Source: Paenacidovorax caeni
Lineage (GTDB): Bacteria; Pseudomonadota; Gammaproteobacteria; Burkholderiales; Burkholderiaceae_C
Assembly: GCF_001298675.1 (NCBI RefSeq)
Contig: NZ_CYIG01000008.1
Span: 1 to 64,000 of the forward strand
Length of the DNA stretch: 64,000 nucleotides
Direction of reading: 5' to 3'
Shown here: piece by piece, positions 35,986 to 43,751 of the stretch
How positions within the stretch are numbered: position 1 is the stretch's first letter
How the letters are laid out: every line of letters begins with the position of its first letter
Notes under the pieces: generated by a model
Seen by the model: only the letters and a program-made list of their open reading frames with translations
What the model was told of the DNA's origin: nothing
Database searches by the model: none
Position numbers and translations under genes: made by a program

Positions 35986-35991
35986 TACAAT
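35986..35991 (+). promoter_or_regulatory. likely -10 box of the split riboswitch
   Basis: TACAAT lies about 30 nt before the aptamer. No convincing -35 is seen. Transcription from here now runs through the left half of the riboswitch into the recombinase gene. Confidence 0.4.
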
Positions 35992-36017
35992 CGCGCCGTG
36001 CCCCCGCTCCCGGGTGG

Positions 36018-36092
36018 CACGACCGCTAGGGGTGTCGCCAGGGTCCGAACCGGGCCCGGCGGCTGAGAGAGTCCCTTCGAACCTGATTGAGA
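36018..36092 (+). pseudogene. TPP riboswitch, left half (interrupted)
   Basis: The thi-box signature is present from the 5' side: GCTAGGGGTG (36024-36033), GGCGGCTGAGAGAGT (36058-36072) and CCCTTCGAACCTGATTGAG (36073-36091). These cover P2, the CUGAGA core of P3 and the 5' strands of P4 and P5. The distal part, GCGCAGGGAAG, is missing here and lies at 38882. The pyrophosphate-binding arm therefore cannot form. Confidence 0.85.
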
Positions 36093-36152
36093 TCTGCCTC
36101 AAGCCAGTCTAAGTAGAATCGCCGCTCCACTGTGCATCGGGAAGGCGATCAC

Positions 36153-36902
36153 ATGCGAGAACGGGTTTACAGCTACCTGCGGTTTTCTGACGCCAAGCAG
36201 GCGGACGGCTACAGCACTGAGCGCCAGACGGCATACGCTGAGGCCTGGGCCAAGGAACACGGCCTGCAGCTCGATGCCGAGCTGAGCATGCGCGATGAGG
36301 GCCTGTCGGCATACCACCAGACACACGTGAAGCGCGGTGCACTGGGCGTGTTCCTGGCAGCCGTGGAGATTGGCCAGGTGCCAAAGGGCTCGGTTCTGGT
36401 GGTCGAGGGTCTGGACAGGCTATCGCGCGCCGAGCCGATCCTCGCCCAGGCGCAACTCGCATCCATCATCAATGCCGGCATCACCGTGGTGACCGCCAGC
36501 GACAACAAGGTCTATAGCCGGGAGCGCCTGAAGGCCAACCCCATGGATCTGGTCTACAGCCTGCTGGTGATGATCCGCGCCCACGAGGAGAGCGACACCA
36601 AGAGCAAGCGCGTGCGCGATGCCATTCGGCGGCAGTGCACCGGGTGGCAGGCGGGCAAGGCCCTCATGCCCAATGCCTTTAGCAGCGAGGTCAAGGGCTA
36701 CCTGCGCCTGGATGACAAGAACGACAGCCCCACCGACAAGCCCCTGCGCAAGCTCATCGGCAAGGCTATGGAGCAGCAGGGCATCAAGCCCACGTTGGTG
36801 GCCAACCCGCACAAGGAAGGCGAGCTGGTGGCGGTCACCCAATCCGCCGGTGGCACCGTGGTGCGCACGTCTGCAAAAAGCGTCGGCCTGCTGACCGCGT
36901 GA
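36153..36902 (+). CDS. serine recombinase, compact or truncated
   Basis: Residues 1 to about 150 are a resolvase domain: nucleophile serine in YLRFSDAKQ, then GYSTERQ, DEGLSAYHQ and VEGLDRLSRAEP. The E-helix-like segment HEESDTKSKRVRDAIRRQ follows. The protein stops at 249 residues, without the zinc-ribbon and coiled-coil part of large serine integrases (450 or more). The ATG at 36153 has a GGGAAGG site; the GTG at 36132 is possible. It is the first gene of the element, reading inward from the left end. Confidence 0.85.
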   Translation: MRERVYSYLRFSDAKQADGYSTERQTAYAEAWAKEHGLQLDAELSMRDEGLSAYHQTHVKRGALGVFLAAVEIGQVPKGSVLVVEGLDRLSRAEPILAQAQLASIINAGITVVTASDNKVYSRERLKANPMDLVYSLLVMIRAHEESDTKSKRVRDAIRRQCTGWQAGKALMPNAFSSEVKGYLRLDDKNDSPTDKPLRKLIGKAMEQQGIKPTLVANPHKEGELVAVTQSAGGTVVRTSAKSVGLLTA

Positions 36903-36914
36903 AGGGACCACAAC

Positions 36915-37154
36915 ATGATTGGCGACCTCCCACATGCGGCCATCTCCGGCATCATCAGCGCTGTCTCCCACGAAGGCCTGAGCATTCTTGTCAACGGCAA
37001 GCCAGCCCGCCTGGCGATCATTGATGAGGCAGGCCAGGTGGTGGCCGCCGGCGACGAAGTAGCGAAAGAGGCAGAGGCTGTCGCGGTCAACAGCTACCGC
37101 AACTTTCTCAAGGGCCAGGGCTTCCTGCGCGTGCTGAGCAAGCCGATCGCATAA
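36915..37154 (+). CDS. small element-encoded protein of unknown function
   Basis: A 79-residue protein starting 12 nt after the recombinase stop with a GAAGGGA site. It has no cysteines and no zinc ribbon. The pattern ISAVSHEGLSILVNGKPARLAIIDEAGQVVAAGDEVAKE suggests a small beta barrel. Tight linkage to the recombinase suggests a role in directionality or excision control, which is inference. Confidence 0.6.
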   Translation: MIGDLPHAAISGIISAVSHEGLSILVNGKPARLAIIDEAGQVVAAGDEVAKEAEAVAVNSYRNFLKGQGFLRVLSKPIA

Positions 37155-37602
37155 CCCCACACCACACCAAACAAATCCAGTGCAGGCTTTCTTCGCCTCG
37201 CTAGAGTGCGCACGCACCGCCCCACCCACCAGGCGGCGAGAATTGCTGAGGGTGTCCTGCGCTATGTAGCGCGATGCCGAGATCACACCCCTTAAACCTG
37301 AAATGCCTGTTCTTCTCACGCCCGAGATAGATTCAGCACCAAGGTTGCGCTCTTTTGATTGGATGCCAAGTCCATACCCGTGCCGGCGAAAGCAAGCAGC
37401 TTCTTTCGTCAGGGGCGAATTAAGTCGCCAAGAATCTCAGCGATCGGCCAAGAGCCGCCGTCTGCAGTAAAAGAATGCATTCCACCAATAGGTGCTGAGC
37501 CACGAAGACGGAGGGCGCTGCAGGAGTGCCTGCTGGTAGTAGCTTCCGCACAAGCGATCGCGTAAAAATTCCTGCCCCAGATGAGTATATCACCGGGGCG
37601 TC
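37155..37602. other. non-coding stretch inside the element
   Basis: No convincing gene. A 68-codon frame at 37359-37565 has no recognisable features. GCCCC...GGGGC arms near 37573-37601 flank a short AT-rich loop and could end converging transcripts. Confidence 0.4.
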
Positions 37603-38565
37603 TTATTTCCCAATATGGCGCCTGATCGCTTTTTCGTTGGTTCGCGCCCAGTTTTGGAATGCATGTACATATTGGATATGATTCATTTCAACGCATTCAG
37701 CCTTCTTGTAGTTGTCGCGAGCTGCCTCCACACTCGATGCAGGAGCTCTGTTTTTTATATTGAAATTCAACTGATCTCTATAAGATCGAGTTGCATAAGA
37801 ATAATTCGTATTATAAGATATTTGCATTTTTGCAGACAAACCATTACTCGTTACCGCATTTAATTGAATGAAATAGGTATTAATAAAATCCGGTTTCAAT
37901 GCGTGAAAAAATCCTTCCAATCGCTCTGTAAATCCATCAATCCCCACCGAACGGCATGGACCACCAAAAGCCTCTACAATCCAACCACTAGGCCCAGCCG
38001 ATGAAGATCTAGACGGCTTAAAATCAAACCCATCTGCCGTTCCAACAAAATCAGCATCATCCACTCTCGTGTTGGATGGTTTGGGTTGGTGTAATTGATT
38101 TTTCTCGACCGATTTTTCTGTTTGCAATTGAGGTTTAGGCAAGCCAAGCAATCCAGCAGCTATAAATCTAGCCTCCTCGATTGAGACATGATTTTGTGGA
38201 CTCATGCCTGTAGGCCCCCAAATCCCTGAACTGCCATTTGTTATGCGCTGGGCCACAGATTCCAACGAGCTGGCAGCAATAGAGCGGTACTTCATTCCAA
38301 TCGATTGAAATGTTGGTCCACCAACTATTGTCCCATTGTGGCAACTCAAACAATTTTTTGATCTAAGAAGTTCCTCATTCGCATAAGATATACCGCTAAA
38401 TGAGCAGAAAAAAATGCCAATGAACAAGGTATTTATTATTATAGTTGTGATCTTGGATTTTGTTATTGTATTTTTAAAAAAAGAAAATTCACGGTTCTTG
38501 AAAATTTCATAAATACAAAACACAGCTCTCTCCTTCTTACAAAAATATTTATGACACTCTAACAA
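37603..38565 (-). CDS. AT-rich exported cytochrome-c-like protein with unknown C-terminal domain
   Basis: A 320-residue product with strongly AT-rich codons, unlike the flanking chromosome. A membrane or signal segment (about 37-62, TTIIINTLFIGIFFCSFSGISYA) is followed by a small class I cytochrome c domain: haem site CLSCH, GGPTF, and a likely distal Met in GPTGMSPQN. A linker rich in Pro, Gln and Ser leads to a C-terminal domain of about 150 residues with no family I know. The first 30 residues may not be translated. It is cargo of the recombinase element. Confidence 0.7.
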   Translation of the reverse strand: MLECHKYFCKKERAVFCIYEIFKNREFSFFKNTITKSKITTIIINTLFIGIFFCSFSGISYANEELLRSKNCLSCHNGTIVGGPTFQSIGMKYRSIAASSLESVAQRITNGSSGIWGPTGMSPQNHVSIEEARFIAAGLLGLPKPQLQTEKSVEKNQLHQPKPSNTRVDDADFVGTADGFDFKPSRSSSAGPSGWIVEAFGGPCRSVGIDGFTERLEGFFHALKPDFINTYFIQLNAVTSNGLSAKMQISYNTNYSYATRSYRDQLNFNIKNRAPASSVEAARDNYKKAECVEMNHIQYVHAFQNWARTNEKAIRRHIGK

Positions 38566-38826
38566 TCATGAAATTGATGCTAACAGCAGTAGATGACATG
38601 ATGAATCTCCCTGGGTTTCGTGAAGGCTGATTGGTTTAAGCTAAGCCCCCACCTAAGCGCTCTGACTGGTGACTTACCAACAATAGTTGGTCTCAACTGG
38701 CGGCGTGAACCGGATCAACCCTAACAACCTGTGATGCTTGAACCAAGACGGACTCCGCGCGCTGCCCGTTAACTAGAATTTGGCTAAATCGCTGGGTGTG
38801 TCCTGCAAAAAATCCTTGCTGGAAAA
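38566..38826. other. non-coding right part of the element
   Basis: No gene supported. The short frame on the minus strand (38693-38989) crosses the attachment site and has no family features. A TAACTAGAATTTGGCTAAAT stretch near 38770 loosely resembles TAAGTAGAATCGCCGC near the left end (36110) and may be a recombinase-related end motif. Confidence 0.35.
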
Positions 38827-38839
38827 CCCTTCGAACCTG
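38827..38839 (+). repeat. 13-bp copy of riboswitch sequence inside the element's right end
   Basis: CCCTTCGAACCTG is identical to 36073-36085 in the riboswitch P4 strand. Here it lies 28 bp inside the element. GCCTGC/GCAGGC arms follow it, leading to the TTGAGA core. Confidence 0.8.
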
Positions 38840-38866
38840 TTGCCTGCTTCGTTTTACTTTGCAGGC

Positions 38867-38896
38867 TTGAGACCATCCTCGCGCAGGGAAGCCCGT
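38867..38896 (+). pseudogene. TPP riboswitch, right half (interrupted)
   Basis: TTGAGACCATCCTCGCGCAGGGAAGC carries the 3' strands of P5 and P4 and the conserved GCGCAGGGAA, but has no 5' half in place. It lies 68 nt before the cytX start. Confidence 0.8.
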
Positions 38897-38963
38897 CCGC
38901 CATGCCACGCCAGCACCGCGCGTGGCCGGAACCTTCCTTGTGCCGCACCGCCAAGGAGTCCGC

Positions 38964-40238
38964 ATGAGCACCCCCACCCCGTCCGCCAACGAGGCGTTGA
39001 CCCCTGTCGCCAGCGACCAGCGCGTCTTCCGCTGGCACGACCATGCCTCGCTGTGGTTCAGCCTGGGCGTGGGCCTGCTGGTGATGCAGGTGGGCGCCTA
39101 CCTCATGCCCGCGCTGGGCACGCAGGAGGCCGTGCTCGCCATCGTGGCGGGCTCCCTCCTCGGCGCCGGGCTGCTGGGCTGGGTGGCAAAAATTGGCTGC
39201 GACAGCGGGCTGGCCAGCGCGGGGCTGATGCACGCGGTGTATGGCCGCACGTTCGCGCGGCTGCCCATAGCTCTGAACATCGTCCAGCTCATCGGCTGGG
39301 GCACCTTCGAGCTGGTGGTGATGCGCGACGCCAGCGTGGCCATCGGGCGGCAAGCGGGCGCCATGCAGGCCGGCTGGTGGCCGGTGGCAGCCACCCTGCT
39401 GTGGGGCGGTGTGGTCGTCCTGCTCATCAGCGGCTCCATGGTGCAACTGGTGCGCCGCATCATCGCGCGCGTGGCACTGCCACTGGTGGTGCTGTCGCTG
39501 CTGTGGCTGTACTGGCAGTTCATTGGGCTGGCCCAGGCCCAAGGACTGGCTGCACTGTGGCAGCGCCAGGGCGAAGGCGGCATGGGCGTGATGCCTGCGC
39601 TCGACCTGGTGATCGCCATGCCCATTTCTTGGCTGCCGCTGGTGGCCGACTACGCGCGCCACGGCCGCAGTGGCGTCGGCGCGCTGCGCGGTGCCTGGGC
39701 GGGCTATGCAGTGGCCAACATCTGGTGCTACACGCTGGGCGTGCTGGTGGCGCTGACGCTGCCCAGCCAGGACCTGGTGACCGCGCTGCTGCTGGCGCAG
39801 GGCGGGCTCATTGCGCTGTCGCTCATTCTCATTGACGAAGTGGACAACGCCTACGGCGACGTGTACTCCGGCGCGGTCTCCAGCCACAGCCTGTGGCCGC
39901 GCTGGGGCGTGCGCCAGTGGGGCCTGGGGGTTGCCGTGGCGTGCACACTCGGGGCACTGGTGCTGCCCATGCACAGCCTGGAGCCCTTTTTGCTGCTGCT
40001 CAGCTCAGTGTTCGTGCCGCTGTTTGGCGTCATCCTGGGGCGCCTGGCGTGGGGCGCCAACGCCGCCGCACTGCTGGCCCGCGCGCGCCGGGCGCATGCC
40101 GTGCCGATCGCCATCTGGCTGGCGGGCATCGCCTGCTACCACCTGCTGCCCCGCTTGGCCCCGGCCCTGGGCTCGGCCCTGCCCACCCTGGTGCTGAGCT
40201 TTGCCCTGGCCTGGGCCACGCGCCCCAGCACCCGGTAG
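38964..40238 (+). CDS. cytX: NCS1-family permease, CytX-type hydroxymethylpyrimidine transporter
   Basis: A 424-residue NCS1 transporter with about twelve spans (WFSLGVGLLVMQVGAYLMPALG, GWGTFELVVMRDAS, PISWLPLVADYARHGR). CytX members are found under TPP riboswitches and take up the thiamine precursor hydroxymethylpyrimidine. That fits the riboswitch remnant upstream and the thiD gene nearby. The ATG at 38964 has an AAGGAG site; a longer frame to 38922 is less likely. The riboswitch is split, so control by thiamine should be lost. Cytosine or another nucleobase is the alternative substrate. Confidence 0.8.
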   Translation: MSTPTPSANEALTPVASDQRVFRWHDHASLWFSLGVGLLVMQVGAYLMPALGTQEAVLAIVAGSLLGAGLLGWVAKIGCDSGLASAGLMHAVYGRTFARLPIALNIVQLIGWGTFELVVMRDASVAIGRQAGAMQAGWWPVAATLLWGGVVVLLISGSMVQLVRRIIARVALPLVVLSLLWLYWQFIGLAQAQGLAALWQRQGEGGMGVMPALDLVIAMPISWLPLVADYARHGRSGVGALRGAWAGYAVANIWCYTLGVLVALTLPSQDLVTALLLAQGGLIALSLILIDEVDNAYGDVYSGAVSSHSLWPRWGVRQWGLGVAVACTLGALVLPMHSLEPFLLLLSSVFVPLFGVILGRLAWGANAAALLARARRAHAVPIAIWLAGIACYHLLPRLAPALGSALPTLVLSFALAWATRPSTR

Positions 40239-40327
40239 AAACACGTTTGCCCGCCTGGAACGCCAGCACCAGGCGCTGCAGGCAGCGTTCATGTCCCATT
40301 CAGTTGCGCTGGGTACAGTGCCTTGGC

Positions 40328-40681
40328 ATGACCCCACACACAATGAGACACCACACGCCCGCCTGGCTGCTCACCATGGCATTCCTTGCTGGGGCCAGCC
40401 CCGTAGCCTGGGCCAGCGCCCCCCAAGAAAAGGTGTTTTGCACCGATGCCCCCCGCACGCAATGGATCCCGGAAGCCGAAGCACGCGAACGGTTTGGGGC
40501 ATCGCGGTATGTCCTGGTGAAGTACAAGGTATCGAAGGGCAACTGCCACGAGTTTTACGCTGTGGATGCGCAGGGCACAGTGGTCGAGACTTACATGCAC
40601 CCGGTCACAGGAGAAACAGTGCGGACCACGCGCATTCCCGCTTCCGCGTCCCCAGCCACGCCGCCGCGTGCCCCGCAATAA
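40328..40681 (+). CDS. periplasmic PepSY-like protein
   Basis: A 117-residue product with a signal peptide (AWLLTMAFLAGASPVAWA) and a PepSY-like core (EAEARERFGASRYVLVKYKVSKGNCHEFYAVDAQGTVVETYMHPVTGE). PepSY domains often inhibit proteases or bind ligands outside the membrane. The ATG at 40343 is an alternative start. It stands between cytX and the DASS transporter. Confidence 0.7.
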   Translation: MTPHTMRHHTPAWLLTMAFLAGASPVAWASAPQEKVFCTDAPRTQWIPEAEARERFGASRYVLVKYKVSKGNCHEFYAVDAQGTVVETYMHPVTGETVRTTRIPASASPATPPRAPQ

Positions 40682-40754
40682 GCACCAGCGCCATCCTGCG
40701 CATCGCCAAAAGCTGGCGCGCTTTATCTTTGAAACCACGGGTTTACCCTTACTC

Positions 40755-40821
40755 CGTGTGTGAGAATCACCTGCAGAGTTGATGCGCTTGGCATGCGCCA
40801 AGCGGCAGGTTCCCACACACG
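40755..40821 (+). ncRNA. structured leader before the DASS transporter
   Basis: Three stacked inverted repeats: CGTGTGTG/CACACACG (40755-40762 and 40814-40821), ACCTGC/GCAGGT (40769-40774 and 40805-40810) and GCTTGGC/GCCAAGC (40786-40792 and 40797-40803). Together they make a 67-nt interrupted hairpin ending 30 nt before the start codon. No known riboswitch class is recognised. It could act on translation or RNA stability. Confidence 0.55.
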
Positions 40822-40851
40822 CCACACCACGTGGTTCTTCAAGGAGAAAGC

Positions 40852-42309
40852 ATGGGCTTCAAACCACTTCCCACCGCCATCGCGGTGGCCCTGGGGCTGA
40901 TCATCGGCTTCGTGATTCCGGTGCCCGCGGGCGTCACGCCCGATGCCTGGCATCTTCTGGGACTGTTCGTGGGCACCATCGCCGCCATCATCGGCAAGGC
41001 GCTGCCCATTGGGGCGCTGTCCATCATCGCCATTGCGCTGGTGGCCGTGACGGGCGTGACCAACGACAAAGCCGCTGGCGCCATCAACGATGCCCTGAGC
41101 AGCTTTTCCAACTCGCTGATCTGGCTGATCGGTGTGTCGATCATGATTTCTCGCGGCATTATCAAAACCGGGCTGGGCGCGCGCATCGGCTACCTGTTTA
41201 TTGCCGTATGGGGCAAGAAGACCATCGGCATTGCCTATTCACTGGCGCTGTCGGAGCTGATCCTGGCGCCGGTCACGCCCAGCAACACGGCGCGCGGCGG
41301 CGGCATCATCCACCCCATCATGCGAGCCATCGCAGGCAGCTACGGCTCCGACCCTGAAAAGGGCACGCAGGGGCGCATGGGCCGCTACCTGGCACTGACC
41401 AACTACCACGCCAACCCGATCACCTCGGCCATGTTCATCACCGCCACCGCGCCCAACCCGCTGGTGGTCAAACTGATTGCCGACGTGACGGGCGCGCAAA
41501 TCAGCCTGAGCTGGGGCACCTGGGCACTGGCCATGCTGTTGCCAGGGCTGGTCGCACTGGCGGTGATGCCGCTCATCATCTACATGCTGCACCCGCCAGA
41601 AATCAAAAGCACGCCCAACGCCATGCAGTTCGCGCGCGAGAAGCTCAAGGAGCTGGGCCCGATCAGCCGTGGCGAGATCACGATGTTCGGTGTTTTCGCG
41701 GTGCTGCTGGTGCTGTGGGCCGGCGTTCCGACCTTTCTCTTCGGCCCCAGCGCGGCAGTGGACCCAACCACGACAGCCTTCATTGGCCTGTCACTGTGCC
41801 TGGTCACCGGGGTGCTGACCTGGGAAGACGTCATCAAGGAAAAGAGCGCCTGGGACACCATCGTCTGGTTCGGCGCGCTGGTGATGATGGCCACCTTTCT
41901 CAACAAGCTCGGCCTGATTACCTGGTTTGCCAAGAGCATCGAAACCGGTATTGGCCACATGGGCCTGAGCTGGGTGACCGCCAGCGCGCTGCTGATGCTG
42001 ACCTACCTGTACGCGCACTACATGTTCGCCAGCACCACCGCCCACATCACCGCCATGTTCGCTGCGTTCTACGGCGCCGGCCTGGCCCTGGGCGCCCCCC
42101 CGCTGCCTTTCGCGCTGATGATGGCCGCGGCCTCCAACATCATGATGACGCTGACCCACTACGCCACGGGCACCTCACCCGTCATCTTTGGTTCCGGCTA
42201 CACCACACTGGGCGAATGGTGGAAGACCGGCTTCATCATGAGCCTGGCGCTCCTGGCCATCTGGCTGGTGGTGGGGGGCGTGTGGTGGAAGGTGCTGGGT
42301 TATTGGTGA
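40852..42309 (+). CDS. DASS (SLC13) family anion symporter
   Basis: A 485-residue membrane protein of the DASS family with the two characteristic hairpin motifs: SNTARGG in APVTPSNTARGGGIIHP and the later THYATGTSPVIFG. These bind di- or tricarboxylates, or in some members sulfate, with sodium or by exchange. The most similar group is CitT/2-oxoglutarate-malate type. The ATG at 40852 has a clear AAGGAG site. The substrate is not decided. Confidence 0.88.
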   Translation: MGFKPLPTAIAVALGLIIGFVIPVPAGVTPDAWHLLGLFVGTIAAIIGKALPIGALSIIAIALVAVTGVTNDKAAGAINDALSSFSNSLIWLIGVSIMISRGIIKTGLGARIGYLFIAVWGKKTIGIAYSLALSELILAPVTPSNTARGGGIIHPIMRAIAGSYGSDPEKGTQGRMGRYLALTNYHANPITSAMFITATAPNPLVVKLIADVTGAQISLSWGTWALAMLLPGLVALAVMPLIIYMLHPPEIKSTPNAMQFAREKLKELGPISRGEITMFGVFAVLLVLWAGVPTFLFGPSAAVDPTTTAFIGLSLCLVTGVLTWEDVIKEKSAWDTIVWFGALVMMATFLNKLGLITWFAKSIETGIGHMGLSWVTASALLMLTYLYAHYMFASTTAHITAMFAAFYGAGLALGAPPLPFALMMAAASNIMMTLTHYATGTSPVIFGSGYTTLGEWWKTGFIMSLALLAIWLVVGGVWWKVLGYW

Positions 42310-42354
42310 GTTGGTGGCGGCCGGTGCGCCCAATCGCGTGATTCTCACTCCATC

Positions 42355-42386
42355 CAACAGGGGCACAGCGAGGGCTGCCCCTGTTG
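42355..42386. terminator. hairpin past the DASS transporter
   Basis: CAACAGGGGCA and TGCCCCTGTTG form a perfect 11-bp stem with a 10-nt loop, 46 nt after the transporter stop and between convergent genes. It lacks a clear T-run, so its efficiency as a terminator is doubtful. Confidence 0.55.
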
Positions 42387-42429
42387 CTTGCACCTACTCA
42401 TTGATACTTTCATGCCGATGCCCGACGCA

Positions 42430-43617
42430 TCACAGAGGCATGCTATTGATTCTTCTCGTAAACCTATCTCTTACCCTAGAAATGGGAAGCTCGAATCTAT
42501 AGAAAACAACCGAAGAAACCGCATAGACAACAAAAAGCCAGAAGAATACAAAAAACCAAACCTCTACCACACCAGAGCGAGTGTCAATGTTGAAAAAATG
42601 CCGGATTAAGAACAACAATGGCATATGAGATAGATAAATCGTATAAGAATAAAGGCTTATTTTTTCAACGAATTTCCCGAAATAATTTTCCACAAATGCA
42701 TGCACCGGCATTTTCGTCAACCATGGCAAGATCATGGCTGTACCAACGGAAAGCAAAGTAATAGAAATGCAATTGACAACCCTGGAAAAAAGACCCTGCC
42801 CCCAGGCTCCAGGATCCAGCAAAATCCACAAAAAATACATTCCAAGCAGCGTTGCAGCAACTCCCAGAATAGCGAGCAACCTAGAATATTTATCCCAAAA
42901 ATCCTTGTACCAATTGTTCACTATCGCAGCAAGAACCCCCCAGCCTGTTGCGTCCAAATGGTAAAGCGTAACGCGGCGAATCTCCAGATCCCACTCCCAC
43001 ACATCAAGCACGGGCGGATAAATAAAACGTGCGCAGGCTGGCAAGACGATCAAAACACCGGCCGTCAGCAAAAAGCAATGCCTATTCTCCATCTTCTTTG
43101 CCAAAAAGAACAAACCAATAATTATTGGCATAAGAAAATAAAACCACTCATCGAGCGCAAGCGACCATGACTCGCCAAAAAAATTATCCGAGACATCGCC
43201 ACTAAAAAGGTTCTGAGAAAATACTAAAAACTCCCATGTAAACCAGCCCTTCTCAATCCCAAAGGCCACTAGAAGCCAATTAACCACCAAAAATAAATAA
43301 TATGACGGCAACGTTCTAAACCAGCGCCGCATCCAGAAATCTTTACTACATTGCCACCATGAATCGCTTTTTGAAAAGCTCCTGATCATGATGGTACCAA
43401 TCAGGAAACCACTCAAAACAAAAAGCCATTCAATCGATATGACAGACTGCAGGCTAATCTTCGCAAGGACGCCCTCCCACGCAGAGGTCTCGGTGTAAAT
43501 AAAGAAATTAATGAATGCATGATTCGCCAGGACGATAAAAATCGCCATGGTCCGCAAATAATCAAGCCCAGCATTTCTCGCAACCCTGCCCGCCTTGGAT
43601 TCTTTAATTTGATTCAT
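42430..43617 (-). CDS. acyltransferase 3 family membrane protein (OafA-like)
   Basis: A 395-residue polytopic protein. N-terminal GLDYLRTMAIFIVLANHAF contains the conserved His of the family; SGFLIGTIMIRSF, FWMRRWFRTLPSYY and NLFSGDVSDNFFGESWSLALDEWFYFLMP follow. About ten spans are expected. Such enzymes O-acylate cell-surface glycans. Base composition is markedly AT-rich, unlike its neighbours, and it separates the transporters from thiD, so it was probably acquired. Which glycan it modifies is unknown. Confidence 0.88.
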   Translation of the reverse strand: MNQIKESKAGRVARNAGLDYLRTMAIFIVLANHAFINFFIYTETSAWEGVLAKISLQSVISIEWLFVLSGFLIGTIMIRSFSKSDSWWQCSKDFWMRRWFRTLPSYYLFLVVNWLLVAFGIEKGWFTWEFLVFSQNLFSGDVSDNFFGESWSLALDEWFYFLMPIIIGLFFLAKKMENRHCFLLTAGVLIVLPACARFIYPPVLDVWEWDLEIRRVTLYHLDATGWGVLAAIVNNWYKDFWDKYSRLLAILGVAATLLGMYFLWILLDPGAWGQGLFSRVVNCISITLLSVGTAMILPWLTKMPVHAFVENYFGKFVEKISLYSYTIYLSHMPLLFLIRHFFNIDTRSGVVEVWFFVFFWLFVVYAVSSVVFYRFELPISRVRDRFTRRINSMPL

Positions 43618-43751
43618 ATCCCCGCATGCTTCAACAATCACACCCGGCATTCATGCTTCACAAAAAACAGAACGCATAACCAAGAAGCAACATGTCTCCA
43701 TGTTCATAGCTTCTAGCGTTTCCACAGAAAGCGCCGGAAGCCCAAAACACC

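Larger units (their letters stand above)
36087..38866. mobile_element. 2.78-kb serine-recombinase element inserted in the cytX TPP riboswitch
   Basis: The ends are set by a 6-bp direct repeat TTGAGA at 36087-36092 and 38867-38872. Removing one copy and everything between rebuilds a consensus TPP riboswitch arm (ACCTGATTGAG then ACCATCCTCGCGCAGGG). Joining the element's own ends gives a perfect dyad, GGCTTGAG - 6 nt - CTCAAGCC, as expected of a serine recombinase attP. It carries a recombinase, a 79-residue protein, a low-GC cytochrome-like gene and non-coding flanks. Confidence 0.75.

Noticed and set aside
37359-37565. 68-codon plus-strand frame inside the element
   Set aside because: No ribosome site, no recognisable features; composition looks like non-coding sequence.
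36073-38839. CCCTTCGAACCTG (13 bp) as the crossover core of the element
   Set aside because: Using it would leave a riboswitch without the conserved GAT after ACCTG and with a 27-nt insertion in P5. The TTGAGA core gives a consensus aptamer and a symmetric attP.
38693-38989. 98-codon minus-strand frame across the right end of the element
   Set aside because: It spans the attachment core and the riboswitch 3' half, has no family features, and would be created by the insertion.
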